Under the pieces are notes generated by a model that saw nothing but the letters and a program-made list of their open reading frames with translations, was not told the DNA's origin and searched no databases. From the NCBI GenBank assembly GCA_002686705.1, contig NYYH01000079.1, positions 1 through 64,000 of the forward strand: a stretch of DNA of 64,000 nucleotides, in the 5' to 3' direction. The position numbers and the translations under genes are program-made. Positions 19,997 through 28,586 of this stretch are shown here, piece by piece (position 1 is the first letter of the stretch; the number at the start of each line of letters is the position of its first letter). The stretch comes from Bacteroidota bacterium. Lineage in GTDB: Bacteria > Bacteroidota > Bacteroidia > Bacteroidales > F082.

Positions 19997-20344
19997 TTAC
20001 AAGCTTGCTTCTTTCTTAGCCATTAATGTTCCAATTAACAAACCTACTCCTGCAAGTAGAAATATTGAAGCTGAGTATGCTACCTCTTCTTGCATACCGG
20101 CAATGCTATATAAAAAGTTACCGAAAAGAATTCCAATCCCAACACCTATTGAAATAAGGGCAAGGTTCATACTGATAATTTTCCATGCCGATCGTGTAGA
20201 GGGAGTTTTATTGCTCATAAAAACACTTACATCTTTGTCCTTCTCAATTAAGGCAAGACGCTCTTTATGTCTTGTGGTGTAATACAGAAAAAGAATTCCG
20301 AAAACCACTATAAACGCACTAATAAATACAATTGCTACTTCCAT
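19997..20344 (-). CDS. small membrane protein, DUF6249-like
   Basis: A 115-residue integral membrane protein with an N-terminal transmembrane helix (about 3-22), a short charged cytoplasmic stretch (HKERLALIEKDKD) and two further helices (about 54-76 and 85-107). This layout resembles the DUF6249 family, which in Bacteroidota often sits next to ECF sigma factor genes; here the divergent neighbour is indeed a sigma factor. No catalytic motif; function unknown, possibly a regulator or partner of that sigma system. Confidence 0.65.
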   Translation of the reverse strand: MEVAIVFISAFIVVFGILFLYYTTRHKERLALIEKDKDVSVFMSNKTPSTRSAWKIISMNLALISIGVGIGILFGNFLYSIAGMQEEVAYSASIFLLAGVGLLIGTLMAKKEASL

Positions 20345-20369
20345 TTTTCTAATTTTTAAGATTATATGA

Positions 20370-20398
20370 TTGACTAATATTAGTCTTTTATATCTTTG
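20370..20398 (+). promoter_or_regulatory. promoter of the ECF sigma factor gene
   Basis: A TTG box at 20370-20372 and TATCTTTG at 20391-20398 are 18 bp apart, close to the Bacteroidota TTG-N19-TAnnTTTG consensus, and lie about 80 bp before the ATG at 20481. Confidence 0.5.
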
Positions 20399-20480
20399 AC
20401 ATGTGTTTTGTATTTTGGTTACAAAAAATAAAAGAATAACAATTATGTAACCAATTAATAAGTTTACTGTCTAAAGTACA

Positions 20481-21068
20481 ATGGGATCAATAGATGAGAA
20501 CATACTTATACCAAAAATTCTAGCTGGAGATGTTCAATCTTTTGAAGAAATAGTGAAAAGATATAACATGATGGTTTACACGCTGGCATACAGGGTATTA
20601 AAAAAACCGTGAAGAAGCTGAAGAATTAGCACAGGATGTATTTCTAAAAGTTTATAGCTCATTGGATAGTTTTAATATGAAGTCTCAAAATTATCTACAT
20701 GGATTTACCGTATAACATATAATGCATCAATTAACAAATACAAATCTCAAAAAAGAAAGGTAGATACAATTGAGATTGATGACTTTGTTGAATTTAATAT
20801 TTCTGACTTATCTGATGCTCAACATGATATACACATAAAAGAAAAAAGAAAAATCATTAACAATTCAATATTAAAACTACCGGAAACTGATAGGATAATT
20901 ATAACTTTGTATTATTATGAAGAGTTACAAATTAAAGAAATATCTGAAATAGTGGGACTATCAACGCATAATGTTAAAATAAAGCTCCATAGGAGCCGAC
21001 AAAAACTTTATGTAGAACTAAAAGATAAAATTGGACAGAAAAAAATAGATTACTATGAATACAGTTAG
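20481..21068 (+). pseudogene. ECF-type RNA polymerase sigma factor, two compensating frameshifts
   Basis: Region 2 (EEIVKRYNMMVYTLAYRVL...EEAEELAQDVFLKVYSSL) and region 4 (LPETDRIIITLYYYEELQIK, then EISEIVGLS...LHRSRQKLY) of a sigma-70-family ECF factor are clear. The frame is broken twice: a run of seven A at 20600-20606 should be six (giving VLKNREEAEEL), and a run of four A at 20687-20690 should be five (giving SQKLSTWIYRITYNAS). The two shifts cancel, so start and stop share a frame and a 195-residue protein is restored. The 3' end overlaps the next gene by 14 bp. Both changes are in A runs, so sequencing error is as likely as true decay. Without correction only a truncated product could be made. 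Confidence 0.85.
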
Positions 21069-21465
21069 TGATAATACAGATGATTTTGTTAAAAAAGCAG
21101 TAAAAATTGCTTCAGTTGAAAAACCTGGTGATGATTTTATTCCTTCGGTAATGAATAAAATTGAAGGTTTAAGTTTGAAGGAAAGTAAAGTTCAGAGTAC
21201 AGGTTCAATTATTTCCTGGAAAGGATGGGTTTTTATTGGAACTATTGTTGGTACTATTTTTGTGCTTTTATTTCTTTCAGAACCTACTACTTTTAACTTT
21301 TCATTCTTTGATACTTATGTCAATTATATAAACTCAATAAACATATCTATTTCTGTATCTAGTATATTCTTAACAGGAGTATTAGTTTTTGTATTTTACT
21401 TTCTTCTCCAAATTTCTTTAATTGTAAGAAGAGTAAACGGACCAGAAAAAAGTCTGAACCACTGA
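21055..21465 (+). CDS. membrane protein overlapping the sigma factor gene, possible anti-sigma partner
   Basis: A 136-residue protein with an N-terminal soluble part of about 58 residues (ASVEKPGDDFIPSVMNKIEG) and two transmembrane helices (about 60-80 and 98-124). The position, overlapping the end of the sigma factor by 14 bp, is where anti-sigma factors usually lie. It lacks the HxxxCxxC zinc anti-sigma motif, so the role is inferred from context only. Its reading frame is intact, unlike the sigma factor. Confidence 0.6.
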   Translation: MNTVSDNTDDFVKKAVKIASVEKPGDDFIPSVMNKIEGLSLKESKVQSTGSIISWKGWVFIGTIVGTIFVLLFLSEPTTFNFSFFDTYVNYINSINISISVSSIFLTGVLVFVFYFLLQISLIVRRVNGPEKSLNH

Positions 21466-21491
21466 TTAATCTATGATTAGTTTGATAGGCT

Positions 21492-21845
21492 ATGATTAAA
21501 AGTGAATACAAATATTCAGAACTGACATCTAAAATAATTGGTTGTGCAATGAAAGTTCATTCTGAATTAGGCAATGGCTTTCAAGAAGTAATTTATCAAC
21601 GGGCATTAGAAATTGAGATGATCGATACAGGATTAAATTTCAGCAGAGAATTTGAAATGCCCATTTATTATAAGCAACAACAGATTGGTACACGAAGGGT
21701 TGATTTTCTATGTGAAGAAATAATATCAATGGAATTAAAAGCAATTACTAATTTAGAAGATGTTCATTTGGCTCAAGCAATAAATTATTTGGAGGCATAT
21801 GATTTGGAAGTAGGGTTCTTATCAATTTCGGAACCAAAAGTTTAA
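21492..21845 (+). CDS. GxxExxY family protein (PD-(D/E)XK-like)
   Basis: Small 117-residue protein of the GxxExxY family, recognised by the signature GFQEVIY (about 34-40) and the RVDFLCEEIISMELKA stretch, which resembles the Asp...Glu-x-Lys core of the PD-(D/E)XK nuclease fold. Family members are common in Bacteroidota and have no established biochemical role. It follows the sigma/membrane-protein pair by 26 bp and may be cotranscribed; the pairing may be accidental. Confidence 0.8.
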   Translation: MIKSEYKYSELTSKIIGCAMKVHSELGNGFQEVIYQRALEIEMIDTGLNFSREFEMPIYYKQQQIGTRRVDFLCEEIISMELKAITNLEDVHLAQAINYLEAYDLEVGFLSISEPKV

Positions 21846-21939
21846 CATTCAAACGCCTTGCCAATAAAAAATTCAAACAGAAAAATCAGGGAAATCCAGA
21901 AATCAAATAAATCATAGTTCCGACAATTATCGAACTACC

Positions 21940-24339
21940 TTAAGGTTCAAGTATCAGAACCCTTTCATTATTGAGTTCATTTTTATTTGTATTAATGATA
22001 CGGTACTTGCCATTATTAAACATATGGGCCTGATCAGAATAATGTTGACTCATTACATTTCCTGACTGGCCAGTTGGAATAATCGACCATGCATGATCTG
22101 TATCAGCAAAATCAATAAGTAATCTCATCGCAGGGCCATCAACAACCGGATAAACTCCTGCTTTGTTGTACCTATAACCTTCTTTATCAATTACATCATT
22201 TCCACCTGATTTAGCAAACGGACCAATATTAAATATTCGATCGAGTGGTTCTTCATAACCAATAGGGTGTATATGTGTAAGCGTATGAACCTTGCCCCAC
22301 TTCCATGTACTCACATCATCCCCTAACTGGGCTGACAAGGAAGAAATAGTTTCCTCTAATGATAATGTAAAAATATCACTTCGAAGTTCCTTTGTATTTA
22401 AGGTTGTTTTGTTATCAAACCAAATTGAATTTTCGTTCGAAAATAATGCTGACATTCTGGAACGTACTAGAAATGAATTTATAAAACTATTGAAATCCTG
22501 CTCATTAAGTTCATCACCTAAAGTATTATACATAATAAAATAAACCAGATTACTGAAGATGGTTGCACCAATGCTATTTACATCGGTCTTGCCATCCCAG
22601 CTATGTAACTGATTTATGGCTAAAGCATATGTTGGACCAATGCTTGAAACCTTTTTGGTATTGGCCTCCGATAATATCAAAGCAGCAAGCATTGTATCTT
22701 TTTCTGAAGTATTATCGAGTTGAATCGATGATAAACCTTCTATATCCCACTTGTCACGAGAATTTATCAATCTCTTAATACGATTTGCTCTGATCCCCGG
22801 AGAATAATAACCTGGATATAAAATACCATCAACCCTTTCATGTTCATCGTTTGAGGTTGTAATAAACCCATCTTCCGGATTAATGATTCTCGGATTCTTA
22901 TCAAATGAATAATAGCCAAGAATCTCATCATTTCCACTTGCACCGTCTAATATAATTTTAGAATTAACATGCTCTGGTCTGATAGGTATTTTACCAGCAG
23001 CCCATAATGCAATGTTATTTTCATTATCACCATAAATCATGTTCATTCCAATTAAATCAATGTACTCCATTGCTTTTTCGAACTCCTGCATATCAGAAGC
23101 ATTATTAATTTTGTACAAACCTTCAAGAACAGCAGATTCCATTTTATTTAATGCCCACCACATTGAAATAGGTGGTTCGTCGTATTTCGCAATATTATTG
23201 TAAACGCCATTCAAAATAGGTCCATGGCGAGTAGAGCGAATTTCAAATGCAACATCATTTCCTCCTTTCACAGTAATTTTATTGATAACTGTATTATAAT
23301 TTTCCCAGTGATCGTTTACCCAAATCTGATTCGGATTATCAGGATTCTGTTTTTCTCTATAAAGATCCATATTGTCGAATGGAAATATTGTTGTACCCCA
23401 AGCAAAGCGATCGTTATGACCAGTAATTGCAAAAGGAACACCTGCCAAATAATAACCTGCCATCGAAAATCCGGGATATTCAATATATGCTTCATACCAT
23501 ACGGCTGGTTGTGAAAACCTGATATGTGTATCATTTGCCAGTAGTACTTTTCCTGATTTTGATCTAATGCCACTAAGCACCCAGTTGTTTGATCCATACC
23601 AAACAGGAACAGGTAAAGTATTAAAGGTTTTTTGTATCTCACTTGACAGGTTGCCTAAATGTTTTGTTTGACTGGTAGTATCAAGATAATGTTGGACGTT
23701 TGAGATAGAATCAAGCCCAAAATCAATTAGATAATCCTGTCCAAGATTTTCTAGTATACGAGTTACTATTGGTTCCTGTGAAAGAGCAGATGTGAAAGAC
23801 AAAGACATATAACCTAATACCGTGTAAACATCAACAGGTTTAAATAGTTCGGGTTTGAAATTCAACAAAGTAAACTCAATTGGCAGGGTGCCATTTTCGA
23901 TAAAACTGTTTATTCCTTTTAGATAAGCAAGAGTTTCCTGTTTGTATGGTGCACTAGTTTCATTAAAAAATTTATTTGCACTTTTTTTGGCCGCTTCACG
24001 TATGGACAGCGTTAGCATTGTTTTATCAGTGTTTAGAAATTTCTCGCCTAATAATTCCGATAATCTTCCTGAAGTTACACGTCTTATCATTTCCATTTGA
24101 AATAACCTCTCTTGTGCCTGGACATAACCAAGAGCCATATATGCGTCGTGTGAATTTTCAGCATAAATATGTGGAACACCATATTCGTCAATAATTATTT
24201 CTACTTTTTTATTCAGACCTGGCAGACTTACTTTACCTGAATAATTTGGTTTGGTGGATCTTAGCAATAAATAACTCGCTGCACCAAAGCATATCAAAAT
24301 GATAATTATTGTTACAAATATTTTTTTGATGATTTTCAT
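21940..24339 (-). CDS. penicillin acylase family amidohydrolase (Ntn hydrolase)
   Basis: Exported Ntn-hydrolase that cleaves amide bonds of acyl side chains (penicillin G, acyl-homoserine lactones or similar). An N-terminal hydrophobic anchor (about 7-26) is followed by the alpha-chain (DEYGVPHIYAENSHDAYMAL), a spacer, and the beta-chain that should start with the autocatalytic Ser of YGSNNWVLSG (about residue 250), then NDTHI and GNDVIDKEGYRY near the end. Length 799 fits. It stands alone and convergent to the GxxExxY gene. The natural substrate cannot be read from the sequence; quorum quenching is a possibility. Confidence 0.9.
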   Translation of the reverse strand: MKIIKKIFVTIIIILICFGAASYLLLRSTKPNYSGKVSLPGLNKKVEIIIDEYGVPHIYAENSHDAYMALGYVQAQERLFQMEMIRRVTSGRLSELLGEKFLNTDKTMLTLSIREAAKKSANKFFNETSAPYKQETLAYLKGINSFIENGTLPIEFTLLNFKPELFKPVDVYTVLGYMSLSFTSALSQEPIVTRILENLGQDYLIDFGLDSISNVQHYLDTTSQTKHLGNLSSEIQKTFNTLPVPVWYGSNNWVLSGIRSKSGKVLLANDTHIRFSQPAVWYEAYIEYPGFSMAGYYLAGVPFAITGHNDRFAWGTTIFPFDNMDLYREKQNPDNPNQIWVNDHWENYNTVINKITVKGGNDVAFEIRSTRHGPILNGVYNNIAKYDEPPISMWWALNKMESAVLEGLYKINNASDMQEFEKAMEYIDLIGMNMIYGDNENNIALWAAGKIPIRPEHVNSKIILDGASGNDEILGYYSFDKNPRIINPEDGFITTSNDEHERVDGILYPGYYSPGIRANRIKRLINSRDKWDIEGLSSIQLDNTSEKDTMLAALILSEANTKKVSSIGPTYALAINQLHSWDGKTDVNSIGATIFSNLVYFIMYNTLGDELNEQDFNSFINSFLVRSRMSALFSNENSIWFDNKTTLNTKELRSDIFTLSLEETISSLSAQLGDDVSTWKWGKVHTLTHIHPIGYEEPLDRIFNIGPFAKSGGNDVIDKEGYRYNKAGVYPVVDGPAMRLLIDFADTDHAWSIIPTGQSGNVMSQHYSDQAHMFNNGKYRIINTNKNELNNERVLILEP

Positions 24340-24540
24340 TGTTTAACCAAGTTAATTGCTTTACCCTTTGATACGTAGATATGAAAGTATCATGGGATAA
24401 CTGTTTCTATTTTAAAAATTACAAACAAGCTATGCAAAATTACGAATTCTATTTTTATAATAAATGATCTATTGTTTAACATATCAGATTATTTAGGATA
24501 TTTGCCGCTTAAATTATTTAATATCAAAAAAAGAAAAATT

Positions 24541-24726
24541 ATGGAAAACAATAAAGAAAAAGTTTGCTTATTCTGCAAAAATGATGAATACCAGGTTCCA
24601 TTAGTAGCGCTTGATTTTAAAGGTTCTAACTACTGGATATGTCCACAGCATATACCAGTACTTATTCATGATCCATCGCAATTGGAAGGTATGTTACCTG
24701 GAGCTGAAGATTTATCTGCAGGTTAA
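24541..24726 (+). CDS. zinc-ribbon-like microprotein, 61 residues
   Basis: The start ATG at 24541 gives a 61-residue protein; an upstream TTG at 24472 would add a poor extension. Four potential metal ligands form two knuckles: CLFC near residue 10 and CPQH near residue 35, with a PLVALDFKGSNYWI strand between and a PSQLEGMLPGA tail. This C-x2-C...C-x2-H pattern suggests one bound zinc. I believe similar short proteins occur across Bacteroidota, but know no function. It lies between a penicillin-acylase gene and mdh with no operon partner. Confidence 0.65.
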   Translation: MENNKEKVCLFCKNDEYQVPLVALDFKGSNYWICPQHIPVLIHDPSQLEGMLPGAEDLSAG

Positions 24727-24949
24727 GAAAACTAGAACCTTCGGTTTTTCATAATCGTTAATTAGGCTCTTGAACATTGAAAGATCTTTACAGTTTATAA
24801 ATTTAGGATATCTTGAGAATAATCATTTTTTGGAATCTTAAACAATGGGTAATCCTAATCTTAGCATCTTCAAACCTTTAATTAATTCTGTTAACAATTT
24901 AGACTTTAAATAAATTAGCTTTTACATATTTTTATAGTCAATATTAGCA

Positions 24950-24978
24950 TTGCTCACGGAGAAATATTATTACATTTG
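24950..24978 (+). promoter_or_regulatory. promoter of mdh
   Basis: TTG at 24950-24952 and TACATTTG at 24971-24978 are separated by 18 bp, matching the Bacteroidota TTG-N19-TAnnTTTG pattern, 42 bp before the mdh ATG. The rest of the 293 bp spacer (24727-25019) shows no gene. Confidence 0.55.
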
Positions 24979-25019
24979 CGGTAATGAAAAAAGTCTAACA
25001 TAAAAAGAATCAAATTAAA

Positions 25020-25958
25020 ATGGAAAAGATAACAGTAATTGGAGCAGGAAATGTAGGAGCCACAGTGGCTAATGTTATTGCTCACAAAGATATTGTTAAA
25101 GAAGTTGTTATTATCGATATCAAAGAAGGTATCGCAGAAGGTAAAGCTCTTGATATTTGGCAAACTGCCCCAATCAATGGCTATAATACTAAAGTAACCG
25201 GTGTAACAAACGACTATACTAAAACTGCCGGATCAGGAATTATTGTTGTCACTTCCGGTTTACCACGTAAGCCCGGCATGAGTCGCGACGATTTAATCTC
25301 AACAAATGCCGGAATCGTAAAAAGTGTAGTTGCGCAAGCTTTGAAATTTTCCCCTGATGCTATCGTGATAGTTGTTTCCAATCCTTTGGATGTAATGTCA
25401 TACGCCGCTTTTAAAACAGCGAATATTTCATCGAAGAAAGTATTTGGTATGGCAGGGATATTAGATACTGCACGTTATCGTGCTTTTCTTGCAACTGAAT
25501 TAAATATTTCTCCGCTTGACATCCAAGCTTTATTAATGGGTGGACATGGCGATACTATGGTTCCATTACCACGTTATACAACTGTTGGTGGAATACCTGT
25601 TACTGAATTAATAGATGCGGATAAATTAGAAGCAATCGTTAAACGCACCAAAGGTGGAGGAGGTGAGCTGGTTAAATTAATGGGTACATCTGCATGGTAT
25701 GCTCCAGGAGCTGCAGCAGCTCAAATGTGTGAAGCTATCGTTAACGACCACAACCGTGTTTTTCCTGTTTGCGCACTACTTAATGGAGAATACAACCAAA
25801 AAGATGTCTACCTTGGCGTACCTGTGACGCTAGGAAAAAATGGAATTGAAAAGATAATTGAAATCGACTTAAACGAGGAGGAAAAGGCACTTCTGGAAGC
25901 TTCTGCTAATTCTGTAAAGAGTGTTATGAAAGTACTTGACGACATGAACCTTTTATAG
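25020..25958 (+). CDS. mdh: malate dehydrogenase (LDH-like)
   Basis: NAD-dependent enzyme interconverting malate and oxaloacetate in the cytoplasm, part of the TCA cycle and of the reductive succinate branch. The Rossmann nucleotide motif is VIGAGNVGATVA (about 5-16) with the NAD-selecting acid at IDIKEG; substrate Arg residues are in PRKPGMSRDD; the catalytic Asp/His pair is carried by LDTAR and GGHGDTMVPLPR. The 312 residues fit the LDH-like MDH subgroup. It has its own promoter upstream and a strong terminator 50 bp downstream, so it is probably monocistronic. Confidence 0.97.
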   Translation: MEKITVIGAGNVGATVANVIAHKDIVKEVVIIDIKEGIAEGKALDIWQTAPINGYNTKVTGVTNDYTKTAGSGIIVVTSGLPRKPGMSRDDLISTNAGIVKSVVAQALKFSPDAIVIVVSNPLDVMSYAAFKTANISSKKVFGMAGILDTARYRAFLATELNISPLDIQALLMGGHGDTMVPLPRYTTVGGIPVTELIDADKLEAIVKRTKGGGGELVKLMGTSAWYAPGAAAAQMCEAIVNDHNRVFPVCALLNGEYNQKDVYLGVPVTLGKNGIEKIIEIDLNEEEKALLEASANSVKSVMKVLDDMNLL

Positions 25959-26010
25959 TCTGAAAATATTGCCTAATCATTAATGGTTGCGATTCTTGTT
26001 TAGGCTTAAG

Positions 26011-26038
26011 ACGCTCTCTTCGGAGAGCGTTTTTTTTT
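26011..26038 (+). terminator. rho-independent terminator of mdh
   Basis: A perfect 8 bp stem (ACGCTCTC / GAGAGCGT) closed by a TTCG tetraloop and followed by nine T. Stem 26011-26018 and 26023-26030. Confidence 0.92.
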
Positions 26039-26084
26039 GTGTTTATTTTTTATCTTTATCAAAAATATATCCTATCCTTACAAT

Positions 26085-26771
26085 ATGAAAAAAATAGTTG
26101 TACTAACAGGAGCCGGAATTAGTGCTGAAAGCGGTGTTAGCACTTTTAGAGATAATAACGGATTATGGGAAAACCACCGTATAGAAGAAGTAGCATCACC
26201 AATAGCTTGGGAAAATAACCAAGAAATGGTCCTTGATTTTTATAATCAAAGGAGAAAACAATTATTCGAAGTTGAACCTAATGATGGACATAGATGGCTG
26301 CTTAAGTTGGAAGAAAAGTTTAACGTACAAATTATAACACAAAACGTTGATGATTTGCATGAGCGAGCCGGATCAACCAATGTGTTGCATTTACATGGTG
26401 AGTTAAAGAAAGTCCGCAGCACTCATGATCCAAACTTAGTCTATACCTTAGATCATTGGGAGTTAAAAAAGGGTGATAAGTGCGAATTAGGATATCAACT
26501 CCGACCACATATTGTATGGTTTGGTGAAAGTGTACCAATGATTGAAACAGCAATATCTATCGTTTCAGACGCTGATATTTTGATTGTGATCGGCACTTCA
26601 ATGGTTGTATATCCTGCTGCAAGCCTAATAAATTATGTAAGTAACGAAATTCCAAAATATTATATCGACCCAAAGGCATTTGCTGTACCAGGTATATCAA
26701 ACCTTAAAATAATTACAGAAAAAGCCGGAATTGGCGTACCTAAATTGGTTGATCAGTTATTAAAAAATTAA
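26085..26771 (+). CDS. cobB: Sir2-family NAD-dependent protein deacylase
   Basis: Sirtuin that removes acyl groups from protein lysines using NAD. I start at the ATG at 26085, right before the NAD-binding GAGISAESGVSTFRD motif; an upstream start would read through the mdh terminator region. Further motifs are ITQNVDDLHERAG and the catalytic His104 in LHLHGE. Tyr53 and Arg56 (FYNQRR) match the Y-x2-R pair that marks SIRT5/CobB-type desuccinylase/demalonylase activity. The structural zinc cysteines are missing: only one Cys is present in the region. Length 228. Activity is inferred; a deacylase removing succinyl groups would suit an organism with high succinyl-CoA. Confidence 0.9.
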   Translation: MKKIVVLTGAGISAESGVSTFRDNNGLWENHRIEEVASPIAWENNQEMVLDFYNQRRKQLFEVEPNDGHRWLLKLEEKFNVQIITQNVDDLHERAGSTNVLHLHGELKKVRSTHDPNLVYTLDHWELKKGDKCELGYQLRPHIVWFGESVPMIETAISIVSDADILIVIGTSMVVYPAASLINYVSNEIPKYYIDPKAFAVPGISNLKIITEKAGIGVPKLVDQLLKN

Positions 26772-26796
26772 AATTTTACTTCGGTTTAATAGGGAA

Positions 26797-27387
26797 CTAT
26801 CCTTTCCCTTTAGGAATAGGGAATCTCCTGAAAATATGAGAAATACTTTTGGGCAGCTTTTTATCCCGAGTGGCTGGGTTATCATCCACTTCACCGGTAC
26901 CTATCCCCTGCCAAACGAGTTTTTTATTACCCAACTCAAAAATATCTATTATCAAGGTTCCTTGTACGTAATCAACTGACCTTATTGTAGTAGTACCGCC
27001 ATAATATCCTGGTCCCCAGCCATATCCATATGCCCATGGCGAACCATAATAACCCCAGCCACCACCGTAGCCTGCGTATCCACCATAATGATTTGTATAT
27101 GCTTGGTAATCTGTTTTATTTTGTAAAATCACAAAAGTTGAAACTATCAATTCACCTCCTTTTTCTAAATGCTTATATCCCCTACGCTCCATCTCGCTTA
27201 TTACCGCCAAAGTAATAGTTTGCCTGTCATACTCATTTATGAGTTTATCATTTTGCTTGTCCCAAGGATACATGCTAAAGTTTTTGAACTCTTTGAAATC
27301 AATCGATTTATCCCAGTTATTTGTAACCTGAAGAGAGCTACATGACACTAGAAATATCAACATTATTGGAATTAATAATTTTCTCAT
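26797..27387 (-). CDS. DUF4136 lipoprotein
   Basis: Cell-envelope lipoprotein of family DUF4136, function unknown. The ATG at 27385-27387 gives a short signal with lipobox FLVSC; an ATG eight codons upstream is also open. The family region begins NWDKSIDFKEFKNFSMYPWD. A Gly/Tyr/Trp-rich loop (about 104-130) sits in the middle, before DYVQGTLIIDIFELGNKKLVWQG and the C-terminal FRRFPIP. The loop is a common low-complexity insert in such proteins. Convergent with the sirtuin gene (25 bp between stops). Confidence 0.85.
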   Translation of the reverse strand: MRKLLIPIMLIFLVSCSSLQVTNNWDKSIDFKEFKNFSMYPWDKQNDKLINEYDRQTITLAVISEMERRGYKHLEKGGELIVSTFVILQNKTDYQAYTNHYGGYAGYGGGWGYYGSPWAYGYGWGPGYYGGTTTIRSVDYVQGTLIIDIFELGNKKLVWQGIGTGEVDDNPATRDKKLPKSISHIFRRFPIPKGKG

Positions 27388-27522
27388 TGTAATAAATTTA
27401 ATTAGTTGCATTTTTCACAAAGATAAATCAATATACTGCAAGACAATTACAGAAATTGGTAAAATAATTTAACATCTAGAATTTTAAGTGCTTTTTTCCT
27501 AACTCAAATATTAAAAATTGAG

Positions 27523-27552
27523 TTGACACGTTCTCCTAAAAATGTAAATTTG
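27523..27552 (+). promoter_or_regulatory. promoter of the FKBP gene
   Basis: TTG at 27523-27525, a 19 bp spacer, and TAAATTTG at 27545-27552: an exact match to the Bacteroidota consensus TTG-N19-TAnnTTTG, 19 bp before the ATG. The best promoter in the window. Confidence 0.65.
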
Positions 27553-27571
27553 CTTCTTAAATTTTAAAATT

Positions 27572-28030
27572 ATGATGAAGAGATGTTTTATTGTTACTAT
27601 TTCTGTCATACTTCTAAGTATGATCATGTTTTCCTGCAAAAAGGATTCGAATCAATCGGAAATAGACCATGGATTAATTGAAGCTTATGTGATTAAAAAA
27701 CAATTAGATGGACAATATACATCTAGTGGATTATACTATGTTATTGTTGATCCAGGAGATAATGATCACCCAACAATTAATTCTAATGTCAATGTTTCAT
27801 ATACAGGTTATTCTCTTGAAGATGTAGTATTTGATGAAGGAAATAATATAACTCTTGGCCTCTACCAGGTAATAGCTGGATGGCAGGAAGGACTACAATT
27901 AATTGGGGAGGGTGGTAGTATAAAACTTGTAATTCCTTCTGGATTGGCATATGGGTCAAGCGGATTAGGGAGTATTAAGCCAAATGAAGTAATTGCTTTT
28001 GATGTAACACTTCATTATTTCATAAATTAG
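27572..28030 (+). CDS. FKBP-type peptidyl-prolyl cis-trans isomerase lipoprotein
   Basis: Periplasmic folding helper that isomerises prolyl bonds. A lipoprotein signal (lipobox MFSC, near residue 20) is followed by a linker and a single FKBP domain (about 60-150) with VNVSYTGYSLEDVVFDEG, the active-site VIAGWQEGLQLIGEGG segment and IPSGLAYGSSG. The usual aromatic residues of the pocket (Tyr in SYTGY, Trp in GWQEG, Tyr in LAYG) are present. Length 152. Anchoring at the inner or outer membrane cannot be told apart. recX follows by 40 bp. Confidence 0.9.
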   Translation: MMKRCFIVTISVILLSMIMFSCKKDSNQSEIDHGLIEAYVIKKQLDGQYTSSGLYYVIVDPGDNDHPTINSNVNVSYTGYSLEDVVFDEGNNITLGLYQVIAGWQEGLQLIGEGGSIKLVIPSGLAYGSSGLGSIKPNEVIAFDVTLHYFIN

Positions 28031-28070
28031 ATAATCGAGATGTTATTAGTTTCTTACTAAAACTTAAATT

Positions 28071-28523
28071 ATGGCACCTGAACACACATTTTTGCTAAAC
28101 AAAGCACGAAAGTTTTGTGCATATCAGGAACGCTCAATTTTTGACTTGAAATCAAAATTATTAAGCTGGAATGTAAGTGAAAAGATTATCGCTGAGATTA
28201 TCCTCCTACTTAAAAAGGAAGATTTTATTAATGAGGAGCGCTTTACATTTGCCTTTGCAACTGGAAAATTACGTAATAACAAATGGGGAAAGAACAAAAT
28301 TGGTTACGCTCTCCGGCAAAAGCAAATTCCTGAACTAACAATACAAATTGCACTTAATTCGCTGGATGAGGACGAATATATAAAAACGTTAAAAGCAATA
28401 CTGTCATCCAAAAATATTGATGATGATAATGACTTCCGTCGGAACTCTAAGTTGGTAAAATATGCGCAACAAAAAGGTTTTCAACCTGATTTAGTGTGGA
28501 AAGTAATTAAGAATGAAATTTAA
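28071..28523 (+). CDS. recX: RecX-like recombination regulator
   Basis: Small helical protein that binds and restrains RecA filaments. It shows the three-helix repeats of RecX: KARKFCAYQERSIFDLKSKL, IAEIILLLKKEDFINEERFT with AFATGKLRNNKWGKNKIGYALRQK, and a third unit ending in QKGFQPDLVWKVI. The core FINEERF...KWGK is characteristic. Length 150 matches. recA is not in the window. Confidence 0.9.
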   Translation: MAPEHTFLLNKARKFCAYQERSIFDLKSKLLSWNVSEKIIAEIILLLKKEDFINEERFTFAFATGKLRNNKWGKNKIGYALRQKQIPELTIQIALNSLDEDEYIKTLKAILSSKNIDDDNDFRRNSKLVKYAQQKGFQPDLVWKVIKNEI

Positions 28524-28586
28524 AAGGAGTGATTTGTTTTTAAAAAACCTTGAAATAGCTAAATAAAATATTTGAATCAGAATAAT

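Noticed and set aside
26037..26084. N-terminal extension of the sirtuin
   Set aside because: It begins inside the T-run of the mdh terminator, and the GAGIS motif normally lies within about ten residues of the start.
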